Part shown: piece by piece, positions 17,215-25,633 of the stretch | How positions within the stretch are numbered: position 1 is the first letter of the stretch | Layout of the letters: every line of letters starts with the position of its first letter | Virus record (IMG/VR): IMGVR_UViG_3300017991_000051 | Coordinates: 62,001 to 126,000 of that record | DNA: 64,000 bases | Direction: 5' to 3' (one strand) | From: a virus | Made by a program: the position numbers and the translations under genes | The notes under the pieces: generated by a model | What the model saw: the letters and a program-made list of their open reading frames with translations, nothing else | Database searches by the model: none | Told to the model about the DNA's origin: nothing

Positions 17215-17388
17215 TCAGTCCAGATTGAACCGGCTCAGTTCGTTACGGAGGGTTCGCGCCTCCTTGCGTGTTATGTGAAATGAATACCGGCTCCCTATGC
17301 GCAGGATCAGGCGTCGGTCGCGTACGTCCAACAGCCTATCGCTCGCAGGATCCGAATATACGTGTATACCGCGCATACGCGTACGCAT
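17215..17388 (-). CDS. Hypothetical protein, 57 aa
   Basis: A 57-residue, strongly basic, Arg-rich reading frame with a GGAGG site 6 bases before its ATG. It begins MRTRMRGIHVYSDPAS and ends NELSRFNLD. The composition is compatible with a small nucleic-acid-binding protein. It starts directly below the 390-base non-coding region, so it is the likely first gene of a transcript beginning there. Confidence 0.5.
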   Translation of the reverse strand: MRTRMRGIHVYSDPASDRLLDVRDRRLILRIGSRYSFHITRKEARTLRNELSRFNLD

Positions 17389-17636
17389 GTAGGGCCTCCT
17401 TTCTTCTCCAATAGCTAAACGAAAAGGGATCGTTGCCCGCCCTGGTAAGGGGCGGGCGATACCTACGATTTCGCGTATTATCGCCTAATGTGAAAAAGAC
17501 TCCCGACGAAAAATGTGTAGAGGGTAGTTCATCAAGGATTGAATGTACTCCACACAGGCATTCGGGAGAAAAATGTGTGCACGTGACTGCCGCCCACCCG
17601 GGACACCGGAGTAAACGGCAGCACGCACACGGGGGA

Positions 17637-17660
17637 AACGGCGGCTTTCGCCGTTCTTTT
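17637..17660 (+). terminator. Possible rho-independent terminator, plus strand
   Basis: AACGGCG, a 5-base loop, CGCCGTT and then CTTTT on the plus strand. There is no coding gene for it to end on this strand, so if real it would end a non-coding transcript from the hairpin block. Confidence 0.35.
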
Positions 17661-17748
17661 CCGGAACGCACGACAGAGCCGTGCGTCCCAGAAACAAGAA
17701 AAGAAGAATAAGAATGAGTGCAGCTGAACGCTAATCCGTCTGCATCTT

Positions 17749-17777
17749 ATTATGCCGCAATTCACCCCTTTTTTTAA
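17749..17777 (-). promoter_or_regulatory. Possible promoter, TTAAAA-17-CATAAT
   Basis: On the minus strand, TTAAAA (17772-17777) and CATAAT (17749-17754) are 17 bases apart, right behind the stop of the 107-aa gene. It shares CGGCATAATA with the site at 18722. It would transcribe the hairpin block and then the 57-aa gene. Confidence 0.45.
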
Positions 17778-17778
17778 C

Positions 17779-18102
17779 CTACTTCCGCTCCTCCGGTTGA
17801 CCGCAGAACAGGCACTGATCTTCCGTCTCGTACTGCGGATCAATCGCGCCCTTTGGTCTCTCTATTGTGGTCCCGTCGAGTAGCTCGACCATTCCATCCA
17901 TACTGAAGTAGTGGCACGTATGGTCCGGACTGTCCGGACACCACCACCCGAAATCCTTCTTGCAGATGTTGCAGTACACGGAATCGCCGTGCTGGAAGAT
18001 CTCATGTGGGCAGCTTTCGATCAGTCGTGACTGAATGATCTGCGCCAGCTCCAGCAACTCCGTCACGTCACTGAACAACTTCCTTCTTTCTTCCTTCTTC
18101 AT
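17779..18102 (-). CDS. Cys/His-containing hypothetical protein, 107 aa
   Basis: After a helical, Lys/Glu-rich N terminus it shows YCNICKKDFGWWC...HTCHY and near the end CLFCGQ, a pattern of paired Cys/His that looks like a zinc-binding domain. No family was identified. Overlaps the upstream gene by 35 bases. Confidence 0.6.
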   Translation of the reverse strand: MKKEERRKLFSDVTELLELAQIIQSRLIESCPHEIFQHGDSVYCNICKKDFGWWCPDSPDHTCHYFSMDGMVELLDGTTIERPKGAIDPQYETEDQCLFCGQPEERK

Positions 18103-18388
18103 ACATCCTCCTCAGCATTTGGTCGCGTGCGTTGTTGAATAGGGAGGAGCTACAGCCCTCCCCGATCGCAAGTATCTTCATACGGCGCTTCCGTTCTTCG
18201 TCGGTCGTGCCCCGTAACAGCCCGCACCAGTAACGCCCGTCGTCGAACTGTAGCGCTGGACAGCGTTCGATCTGGTAGTCGAACATCGACTGCACCAGCG
18301 CGCACGGAGCCTTCTGGCAGCAGTAGCCGCAACCGATACACGGCTTCGGCGCCACATCCGTCTCCGGTTTTCGTTTGAACCAGCTCAT
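18068..18388 (-). CDS. Cys-cluster protein (YkgJ-like)
   Basis: Residues 17-29 read CIGCGYCCQKAPC, the CxxCxxCC type of cluster seen in YkgJ-family zinc or iron-binding proteins, with more Cys after it (ERCPAL, YWCGLL). The remainder is helical and basic. The function of this family is poorly known. The gene starts in an ATGA overlap with the preceding one. Confidence 0.55.
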   Translation of the reverse strand: MSWFKRKPETDVAPKPCIGCGYCCQKAPCALVQSMFDYQIERCPALQFDDGRYWCGLLRGTTDEERKRRMKILAIGEGCSSSLFNNARDQMLRRMYEEGRKKEVVQ

Positions 18389-18645
18389 GGCATGACCCCC
18401 GGTATTGCGTCGAGCCCGTGGCTACGATGCTCCAGTATAGCTTTTACGACGATTGCATTCATCTCCTCTGTGTCGATACCCAGCTCGCTGGCCGCAGCGT
18501 ATGCCGCGAGCATGATGCAATCCGTACTGGTGTTGCGGCACATATGCCGAGCAAAGGTTAGGACCCACTCCACTGGTATGTCGTCCACCGCGCGGTACTT
18601 CGACTTCTTCGTCACCGGCGCCTTCTTCGCTACTGCTGTTGTCAT
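18385..18645 (-). CDS. Hypothetical protein, 86 aa
   Basis: A small soluble protein with a basic N terminus (AVAKKAPVTKKSK) and a helical remainder. GGAGGAGG lies before the ATG. A promoter-like site and a hairpin with a U-rich tail lie in its roughly 100-base leader. Not recognised. Confidence 0.6.
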   Translation of the reverse strand: MTTAVAKKAPVTKKSKYRAVDDIPVEWVLTFARHMCRNTSTDCIMLAAYAAASELGIDTEEMNAIVVKAILEHRSHGLDAIPGVMP

Positions 18646-18679
18646 GTGAAACCTCCTCCGTAAAGCACATACAAAGAAA

Positions 18680-18703
18680 CACGCAGCGCCGGAGCGCTGC
18701 GTG
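18680..18703 (-). terminator. Strong hairpin with U-rich tail (terminator or attenuator)
   Basis: On the minus strand CACGCAGCGC, a 4-base loop and GCGCTGCGTG are followed by TTTCTTTG. It could end the upstream transcript. Because a promoter-like site (18722-18749) lies just ahead of it and the coding gene just behind, it could equally attenuate the gene at 18385-18645. Confidence 0.6.
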
Positions 18704-18721
18704 CTAACATCATTCCATTGT

Positions 18722-18749
18722 ATTATGCCGTAAATTGCCGCCGGTTTAA
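18722..18749 (-). promoter_or_regulatory. Possible promoter, TTAAAC-16-CATAAT
   Basis: On the minus strand TTAAAC (18744-18749) and CATAAT (18722-18727) at 16-base spacing; the -35 overlaps the stop of the upstream gene. CGGCATAATA is shared with the site at 17749. Confidence 0.42.
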
Positions 18750-19015
18750 CTTGGCAGTTTCGCCGCCTCTTCCTTCGCCGTCTTCAGGAACAGCTCCATA
18801 CTCTCACTCGAGTACGGCTTACCCACGTCGGGGTCGTTGATGCGCGCTTGATTCGCCGCCTTGATCAACGCCTCCACGAGCCATTCGGAATCCTTGTCCA
18901 GTCCGATGATGCCCCGCGCGCGATTCAGCGCCTCTCTCCGATTGATCAGCTCCGAACCGTTCTCGTCCGAAGTGATCTCCACCATGTTACCTTTCGCCGC
19001 GATCTTACGTATCAT
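18746..19015 (-). CDS. Hypothetical protein, 89 aa
   Basis: The ATG at 19015 follows AAGGAGGAGATA, whereas the longer open frame overlaps the upstream gene and was rejected. The product is helical, Lys/Glu-rich and soluble, with no motif recognised. Confidence 0.6.
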   Translation of the reverse strand: MIRKIAAKGNMVEITSDENGSELINRREALNRARGIIGLDKDSEWLVEALIKAANQARINDPDVGKPYSSESMELFLKTAKEEAAKLPS

Positions 19016-19026
19016 TATCTCCTCCT

Positions 19027-19869
19027 TTAGCTGGAACTTTCCACTCCCTCGATCAACAGCGTGTAGTGATCCACGCCGTCGCGCGTGTAGTAGATGTATG
19101 TTTTGTACTCGTCGCTGATATTGCCCGAGTCCACCTCCGAACCATCCAAGTCGCACGTAAATGTATTATCTACCAGTGAAGTAGTCAAGTCCATTTGTTC
19201 CCCGCTGGGAACGCCCGTGAGCCGCCATGTCCGGCGGCAGAGTGGGACGTCACCCTGTACACCCACCTCCGCGAAGTCGGAACCTACCGGAAACTCCGGA
19301 TCGTTGCTCTCCGTAACGGTGAGGGACGCGTAGGCGTCGGGAGGACATTCAACGGCCTCCTCGCTGCCCTCAGGCTCCTCATCTTCCTCCTCAGCCGGCG
19401 CCGGCGTCGGCGGGAAGTAGCCGCCCCGGTCCACGGCCGACAACTGCAGCTCACAGATGCCGACGAGGGTCCGGATCAGCTCGTCGCGGTCGGCGACGAT
19501 ACCGTCCCACGTTTCCTCCAGAAGGATCTCGCTGCGGGACAGGAGATCGACCTCCGCGAGGCGGAAGAACTGCGGACTATCCGACTCCCGCGGGGCTCCG
19601 GACGGGTACTCCTCGAGATCGGTGGGGGAGGCCACGGCCTCGAAGGTGTCCTCCTGATTACCCTCATCGTCCGTGCCGCTACGTAGGTATACGAAGATGT
19701 TGGGATCCACGTTATAGTAGTCGGTGACGGTGACACGGAGACGCCATGCTTGTTGGCGTCCTGGGACGTCGTAGACGCCTAGCTCCTTAGTTAATTCCAG
19801 CCCAAATCTGCAATCTGCTGGCGTAGAACTAGACGAGCTGGACATTTCAAAGTTGGATGTTTCGGCCAT
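19027..19869 (-). CDS. Probable virion protein, Ser-rich termini, 280 aa
   Basis: A beta-rich acidic protein. It has a poly-Ser stretch near the N terminus (MSSSSSSTPAD), an acidic Pro/Glu linker in the middle and a C terminus that ends VESSS. Ser-rich termini also occur in several other probable virion proteins here (25634, 27372, 60117). The position beside tail-related genes and the domain style suggest a structural or decoration protein, which is an inference. An AAGGAGG site precedes it. Confidence 0.55.
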   Translation of the reverse strand: MAETSNFEMSSSSSSTPADCRFGLELTKELGVYDVPGRQQAWRLRVTVTDYYNVDPNIFVYLRSGTDDEGNQEDTFEAVASPTDLEEYPSGAPRESDSPQFFRLAEVDLLSRSEILLEETWDGIVADRDELIRTLVGICELQLSAVDRGGYFPPTPAPAEEEDEEPEGSEEAVECPPDAYASLTVTESNDPEFPVGSDFAEVGVQGDVPLCRRTWRLTGVPSGEQMDLTTSLVDNTFTCDLDGSEVDSGNISDEYKTYIYYTRDGVDHYTLLIEGVESSS

Positions 19870-19883
19870 TTCTCAGGTCCTCC

Positions 19884-21881
19884 TTAACGCCCCGGATGCT
19901 TCTGTGACGCGCCTCTCCGGACGTAATCGCTTATTCTGACACCATTGTAGAACTGTTGTATCATAATATCGTTCTGATAGCAAGCTTCTCCCAACATGAC
20001 GTCCCCGCCGTTGTGGCTGATCCGCGGATCCGGCCAGTGCAGGCGCTTGACGGCGGAGGTGCGCATGGCCCACCATCCCCCTGTCAGGAAGTCCGTCTTC
20101 GGCATGCCGCGGCGCGTCCGTTGCGGCTTACCCTTGTACCACTTGGCCTCCTTGATCCACGTGAGCTGCCCGGGTGTCAGATGGTAGAAGTATTTCTTGC
20201 CCACCATCTTCGCCCCCGGGTTGGCTGTCACGAACTTGTCGAGGCCGGCCAGCCAGTTACCGGAGACTGCGTGGCTATCGTCATCGAACCAGATCACCCA
20301 CCGGCTATCAAGTCCTGGTTTGTAGAACATCTTGCGCATGAGCGGATACTTGTAGATGTTCGCCGTCTCCTCGTACAGCCGCACATTCCCCTTCGAAACG
20401 ATGTAGTGGTCGAGGAGCCTGCGCACCCGGGCGCTGACCGCGTTGAGGCCCAGCCGCAACTCGAACAGGGAGGGGTCGACCGTCTGGTAGATGCTCTGCA
20501 GGCAACGTTGCGAGAGGGCGGGGAAGTCCCCATACAGCAGCACACAGATTGTCACCGGCGTACGCAGGCCCTTCAGCGGCCGATCGAACGGTGCGGCACC
20601 GGGAGCCATATTCAATGCGACAGGAGGAAGCCTGCGCTCCGGGAGCTGCGGGCGCTTCCGCATCTTCTTCATGATGGTCCGCGGAGGCTTCGGCGGCTTC
20701 GGAGGTGCGGGGTTCGTGGGTGTCGTTCTCCGCTTCGGGACCTCCTTGATGAAACGCCGGCGGTTGATATGGCCCCGACCGCGACGTGCGCGCCGCACAA
20801 CACGTGACAGCTTAGGCTTCGGGCCCGGCGGGAGCATGATCGGCCGGCGAACCTTCGGGAGCGCCTCCGTGAACATAGGCGGCCGCAACCCCTTCGGCAC
20901 CGGATCGATCGGTATCTTCTCGCCGTTGAGGTACCGACGGACCCCCGCCACCACCTGATCGGGCGTAATCAGTCGCAGGCACTCCGGCAGGTGCTTACCC
21001 GACGGACCCACCACAAGGCGCTTACAGTTCTTCGCCGGGTTCTTCCGCTCGCCGACGCCGGAGCGCCAACAGCCCTGCCGCTTGCAACAGTCGAGTGTGC
21101 CACCGATCGTATGTATGAATGTATGGTCGACGAAGTCCTTAGGCACCGGGTTCTTCAGTATATTCGTCGCCCACGTAGCGCGCGTGTAGGCCTCCCACCA
21201 CCACGCCTCCCTCCCCCCGGCGACGACCACGCAAGGCTTGTTGAAGGCCGCAGCCATATGCATCGTGCACGTAACGGGGCATATGACGCCCTCAGCGTGG
21301 TACACAAGGCACAGGAGGTCCCGCAGGCGTGTCTTCCCCACCAAGTTCTTGACCCCAGCCAGTTTGGGGTGCATGTGGCTCGCGGAGCCCACCTGTACGG
21401 GGAGGATACCATCCTCCTCGCGCAAGGTATCGACTGTCTGCTGCCAGTACTTCGGATCCCATATCTTCGCCGTGAAGTCCGCCTTCCCACCGGCGACGAC
21501 GATCCAGTACGGACGCTTGACGCGCCGGTTCTCCGGATCCTTCTCCTCGTCCGTCAGGTACACGTCCGGCCGCATATCCGTCGGCTTGATCTTGATACCC
21601 AACCGTTCACTCATGTCGCGGGCGAAGCCGGTACAGAAGTGGCCGGCCCGCTGGTTGGAGCTGTTGATCGACGTACTGTAGCCGACGCGATGGTGTACGC
21701 GGTCCTTATTCCTATCCGCGTTGTGGACCAGCGGATTGTTCCGCCAGATATCCGGACATTTTGTCCGGATGCATGTCCGGAACTCGTTCGGGTACTGTTT
21801 GTGCAGGTCACGGATCGCACAGGTGAACATCAGGGAGTCGCCCGGCGCCTGCACGTTCTCGAGTATCAATTGCTTACTCAT
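19884..21881 (-). CDS. Two-domain glycosyltransferase (GT9-like plus GT2-like)
   Basis: Start at 21881 (MSKQLILENVQAPGDSL) overlaps the upstream stop by 8 bases; the longer frame has no support. The first about 350 residues resemble the heptosyltransferase family (GT9): nucleotide-sugar-type fold with LVGKTRLRDLLCLVYHAEG and CPVTCTMHMAAAFNKP. A basic Pro/Arg-rich linker follows. The last about 200 residues look like a GT2 glycosyltransferase: TICVLLYGDFPALSQRCLQS and WVIWFDDDSHAVSGNW, the DxD-type site. It would transfer sugars to host surface glycan, or to Ser/Thr-rich phage proteins. It sits between two probable virion-protein genes. Confidence 0.7.
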   Translation of the reverse strand: MSKQLILENVQAPGDSLMFTCAIRDLHKQYPNEFRTCIRTKCPDIWRNNPLVHNADRNKDRVHHRVGYSTSINSSNQRAGHFCTGFARDMSERLGIKIKPTDMRPDVYLTDEEKDPENRRVKRPYWIVVAGGKADFTAKIWDPKYWQQTVDTLREEDGILPVQVGSASHMHPKLAGVKNLVGKTRLRDLLCLVYHAEGVICPVTCTMHMAAAFNKPCVVVAGGREAWWWEAYTRATWATNILKNPVPKDFVDHTFIHTIGGTLDCCKRQGCWRSGVGERKNPAKNCKRLVVGPSGKHLPECLRLITPDQVVAGVRRYLNGEKIPIDPVPKGLRPPMFTEALPKVRRPIMLPPGPKPKLSRVVRRARRGRGHINRRRFIKEVPKRRTTPTNPAPPKPPKPPRTIMKKMRKRPQLPERRLPPVALNMAPGAAPFDRPLKGLRTPVTICVLLYGDFPALSQRCLQSIYQTVDPSLFELRLGLNAVSARVRRLLDHYIVSKGNVRLYEETANIYKYPLMRKMFYKPGLDSRWVIWFDDDSHAVSGNWLAGLDKFVTANPGAKMVGKKYFYHLTPGQLTWIKEAKWYKGKPQRTRRGMPKTDFLTGGWWAMRTSAVKRLHWPDPRISHNGGDVMLGEACYQNDIMIQQFYNGVRISDYVRRGASQKHPGR

Positions 21882-24800
21882 AATAGACGAAATTGGGCCG
21901 TAGAATGATCTCAGTGTGCTCGAAGACGTATAGGTAGGGTCGCATCTGGTAGTACGCTTGGTGCATCTCGTGTTCCATGTGTGCGTTCGCATCCGTATAC
22001 GTATCGGTCCGTGAAAAAGGTCCTAGCCAGTTGTCATGCCATGACACCCCGCCGGGCGATAACTTCATCTGTGCGTAGTCGTACGAGTTAGTAATGTACC
22101 GTTGTCCGCCTGCATCGATGAACGTGTTTCGCCGATGGCGAAACATCGTGTTGTCGAACGACGCATGCAATGGCTTGAACGTGGTGTTCGTCACGTACAT
22201 TGTGAGAATATCATCAATGTAACGGACGCGACCGCCAGTTAGAGGGACCGGCAGCACGAATACGAAGTTTGTCTCCCCAACATCAAAGCCAAGCTCTTCA
22301 CCGATACTCTTCGGGTACAGCGGAAATGACGTGTACTTGCCGGGTCGATAATCAACGAACGTATAGATGTCAACATCTGAATCCGTACCGACGGTTGACC
22401 GAACTACCTCCACATTGCCGGTCATAGCCCAGTACCCTACACGCGGACGCCGGTCGCGTACGAATCCGGACGGCCAGTCACCCGCCGGCCACCAGCCGCC
22501 GCGGCTCATACCGGTATGCATCCAGCTCGTCCGTATGATTCCCTGATCAGATGACGCTGGTGGATCCTTCAGGACCTTCGGAATCAAGTCCCCTGTCGCT
22601 GGGTCAGGAATACCGAATAGCTTGGAGTTGCGTACTCCACGCCCTTCGACGATGCCGGCCCCGTACCACTCCACCTTACGCCCAAGCGGCTGGTTCTGAT
22701 CGTAGTAGCCACCAACGCTCCAGTACGGACGCCTGTTACGGCGTCGGAAGACGGTGCCCTCCGTAAGATCACGTGACGACGATCCGACAGGGCCTCCCTG
22801 GTACGTATTGCCAGCCTTATGTTCCCACTTCCACCACGAGTTGGTAAAGCTCCAGAAATCGTAGAAGGTTGCATTGCCTAGGTGGGACGGTGCCTTGTAA
22901 TCAGACAGCCAGCGCCCTTCTGACGACTCGGCCGTTCGAATACAGGTCATCTTGTTCAGCAGCCTATACATACCATCGAAAAAGGTCTGGTTTATCGCAT
23001 ACGATACCGGCGGGAACGGAGGAGTCCAATTGAAATCCTGATACATGGCAAACCGGTTCGTGACCGAGAACAGGATGCGCGTGCCACCAGCACCCTTACT
23101 CTGATCCACCGTCAGGACGTCGTTCGTCTGCACGAGTCGCGGGTTGATGGCGATGCGCCCGTCGTTCGTTACCGAATGTCCGATACTGGCCACGTAGTAG
23201 GTGTCAGTCACCGACGCGAGGGGCGTAACCCATACTTCCTCCGCCGTCCACACGCTCGTCGTCTTCCGCGTGGACGGTGACTCCTCTACAGCCAGCATGG
23301 GTATCCACGTGTTGGTTCCCGGCGCCGTCGCCGTGTACACCAGCGTTGTGTACGCGATATCATCACCGCCGCCCTTCAACGCCCCGAGGTCGTCAACGTA
23401 TATCGTACGGCTGCGGATATCGAAAGGCATCGGCGGTATCGTCGTCGTATTCGGGGAGGGTGCCACCACATCGACCTCGACGCCCGGCCAGTTCGTAAGC
23501 GTGTCCCACGTAAGAAAATCCAGCCTGTACGGTGCGCTATCCCAGTCACCAAACTGACCCTCTCCCCACTGGATGGTCTGTCCGCGTCGAACGTAGTACA
23601 GCTCCATCGCGTAGTCGCTTGGCCGCAAGACGCCCCCCGGATAGTAGTAGCCGGAGGGCCCGCAGCTGGGGCGCCCAATCTTGTACTCCTCTACGCGTGT
23701 GGGGAACCCCATGCGATGCAGCCTCTTGATCGCTTCCGTGTAGTCGGAGCCGAGCAGGGTCTCCCAATCGTCCCGTATCTGTTCGGCGATATCGAAATCG
23801 TTGACGAGCACCCACGTATCCTTCGCATTGTAATCCAAGCTGTCGTCTCGCCGCATCTGCACGAAGAACGCATTACTCGCTGCGTTCCGGTAGTAGCGCG
23901 GCTGCGTACTGCTCATTGTGAGCGGATCCTGCGGCGTAAACGATTGCCCGTTGATGGCCGCGATCCACTGCTGCCCGGTCACGACCGTAACCACCCCGTT
24001 CGTCTCCTCGAACCAGAATACGTCGCTGAAGCCGTACGGTACCAGCGTCTGCTCATAGATCGGCTGCATCGCGTACTCCCCCAAGAACAGATCAACGTCC
24101 CGCTCCGGATGGATGTTGATCCCCCCCTTCGACACCTGTGAGGTCCAGATATTGACGTTCTCCGCATACACGAATTCTTCGTAAGGCTGTCCAAACTCCC
24201 AACCCTCACCGAGAAGGACATCGAAAGGCCCGACGTGCTGTACGTACCCCCACCCGCTGCGTCCGGGGTAAACCGTGTTATCGATCTCGACGATCTGCCA
24301 TCCGAGGTTCGTGCCCGCGCCCGTCAAGCTGTATATCTTCTCGGGCGTCCACGTCGGCACCTCCTTGACGATCTCGTACGCGCCCGCGCCGGACGGTATG
24401 TAGCGATCGCCGTTAGTCATCTCCACCCATTGCGGCGTACCCCCGATGTCGGTCCACACATAGCTTTCCTCCGTATCGTACCACGTGTCGAACGTACCGT
24501 CGGGGTCGGCATACGTCGTGTCTAGGTAGTACTCCATCATGATCGCTATCGTCGGCAGGAGGGTGCCCAGCAACTCTGTGGGGGGCATCCCGCGGAATGG
24601 TGTGGGCGTACCGTACCGTGGATCGGCGATCAGCTTCTTGTAAGTGTTCGTCCACACCACATAGTCATCCCGTGCGTATACACGGGTGGTTATGTTACTG
24701 GCCAGTATCGACATAGGCCCCCGGCCCTCATAGACCGCAGGGATCTGCTCCGTCGTGTAGTTCGTGTAGGTGACTGCGACATCGACGTTCGTAAACTGCT

Positions 24801-25626
24801 TTGCGGTGTAATCGTAGATCCGGAATGGCATTGTCGTGCTAACCGTCGTCACGACCTGAGTGTACATGTTCCACGGCGCCTGCACGGTACCGGAGCCCAT
24901 CTCGTACCAGAATTTAGCCACGCGCTGCGTATACATTGTCGCAGTCGGCTGGAACGCTTTCATCTGGTCGGTATCAGTGTAGTAATCCTCAGGGTAGGTA
25001 TTGTCGCCGCGGTAAAAACGGGGGTGGAATACGTTGCTCGCCAGCCCCTGTTCGACAGAGGCGTAGTAGGGGAACATAGACGGCCCCTCGATGTCGTACA
25101 GCCAGTTGGTGACGTACTCACCGCCCGTACGCACCAGCTCGCGGCGGATAACTGACGTAACCATACCGTCCGGGTTGCCCGGCGTTGGGTTCGGTATAAC
25201 GGCCACGACCTCGTTGGTCGTCCACGTCCAGTTTGTGTAGACGGTCTCCACCCCAATTACGGATACGACCACCGTATTGGTTATGGGATAATACAGATTT
25301 TCAGAATAGTACGTCGGGTTGCGTACCACCAGATTGAGCTGGTCCCAGTTCGTTACACCGACCGGCCAGTTGTAGAACGTCTCGTAACGGGGGAGGTTAC
25401 CGTCAACTGTTCGGTAGATGGGGAAAGCAATGCCGGAAGAGAATTCCGTCTCCGCCGCACGTTCGTAAGCGGCGAAGAAGAGGTTGCTCATGTATACGGC
25501 GTAGTTATCCTGCGGCACGCCCGTCAGGTCCTCCAACGGCCAGTCTGGGCTCCAGCCGCCTGCGTACACGAAAACCGACACGAGCAGGCACAACAGGATT
25601 GCGATGATAATTCGTCGAACGATCAT
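21874..25626 (-). CDS. 1250-aa protein with Sec signal peptide, function unknown
   Basis: The N terminus (basic MIVRR, a 16-residue hydrophobic core, then VYA before GGWSPDW) is a standard signal peptide with a fitting cleavage site. The mature part is very rich in Trp, Tyr, Asn and Thr, with many motifs like VYTNWTW and beta-strand-type alternation, and no Cys-rich domain. It appears to be a long beta-structured surface or fibre-like protein. The style resembles secreted proteins of some Verrucomicrobiota more than usual phage tail fibres, which is only an impression. No homologue is named. It may be attached to the virion or exported. Confidence 0.7.
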   Translation of the reverse strand: MIVRRIIIAILLCLLVSVFVYAGGWSPDWPLEDLTGVPQDNYAVYMSNLFFAAYERAAETEFSSGIAFPIYRTVDGNLPRYETFYNWPVGVTNWDQLNLVVRNPTYYSENLYYPITNTVVVSVIGVETVYTNWTWTTNEVVAVIPNPTPGNPDGMVTSVIRRELVRTGGEYVTNWLYDIEGPSMFPYYASVEQGLASNVFHPRFYRGDNTYPEDYYTDTDQMKAFQPTATMYTQRVAKFWYEMGSGTVQAPWNMYTQVVTTVSTTMPFRIYDYTAKQFTNVDVAVTYTNYTTEQIPAVYEGRGPMSILASNITTRVYARDDYVVWTNTYKKLIADPRYGTPTPFRGMPPTELLGTLLPTIAIMMEYYLDTTYADPDGTFDTWYDTEESYVWTDIGGTPQWVEMTNGDRYIPSGAGAYEIVKEVPTWTPEKIYSLTGAGTNLGWQIVEIDNTVYPGRSGWGYVQHVGPFDVLLGEGWEFGQPYEEFVYAENVNIWTSQVSKGGINIHPERDVDLFLGEYAMQPIYEQTLVPYGFSDVFWFEETNGVVTVVTGQQWIAAINGQSFTPQDPLTMSSTQPRYYRNAASNAFFVQMRRDDSLDYNAKDTWVLVNDFDIAEQIRDDWETLLGSDYTEAIKRLHRMGFPTRVEEYKIGRPSCGPSGYYYPGGVLRPSDYAMELYYVRRGQTIQWGEGQFGDWDSAPYRLDFLTWDTLTNWPGVEVDVVAPSPNTTTIPPMPFDIRSRTIYVDDLGALKGGGDDIAYTTLVYTATAPGTNTWIPMLAVEESPSTRKTTSVWTAEEVWVTPLASVTDTYYVASIGHSVTNDGRIAINPRLVQTNDVLTVDQSKGAGGTRILFSVTNRFAMYQDFNWTPPFPPVSYAINQTFFDGMYRLLNKMTCIRTAESSEGRWLSDYKAPSHLGNATFYDFWSFTNSWWKWEHKAGNTYQGGPVGSSSRDLTEGTVFRRRNRRPYWSVGGYYDQNQPLGRKVEWYGAGIVEGRGVRNSKLFGIPDPATGDLIPKVLKDPPASSDQGIIRTSWMHTGMSRGGWWPAGDWPSGFVRDRRPRVGYWAMTGNVEVVRSTVGTDSDVDIYTFVDYRPGKYTSFPLYPKSIGEELGFDVGETNFVFVLPVPLTGGRVRYIDDILTMYVTNTTFKPLHASFDNTMFRHRRNTFIDAGGQRYITNSYDYAQMKLSPGGVSWHDNWLGPFSRTDTYTDANAHMEHEMHQAYYQMRPYLYVFEHTEIILRPNFVYYE

Positions 25627-25633
25627 ACCACAA

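Larger units (their letters stand above)
17389..17778 (-). other. 390-base non-coding block with multiple hairpins
   Basis: No convincing coding frame. It holds at least five stem-loops: GCCCGCCC/GGGCGGGC at 17435-17457; a two-part stem at 17500-17568 with CTCCCGA/TCGGGAG outside and a TGTGTAGAGG-type stem inside; nested GTGTGC/GCACAC and CTGCCG/CGGCAG at 17575-17630; AACGGCG/CGCCGTT at 17637-17655 followed by CTTTT on the plus strand; and a stem at about 17663-17688. On the minus strand the two-part stem is followed by CTTTTT. It could be one or more small structured RNAs, an attenuator, or a replication origin. Confidence 0.6.

Noticed and set aside
17433-17711. 92-residue plus-strand frame in the hairpin block
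   Set aside because: It runs through all the inverted repeats, has no RBS, and the composition is dictated by the stems; kept as non-coding.
20991-21908. 305-residue plus-strand frame
   Set aside because: Antisense to the glycosyltransferase gene, with no domain and shadow-type composition.
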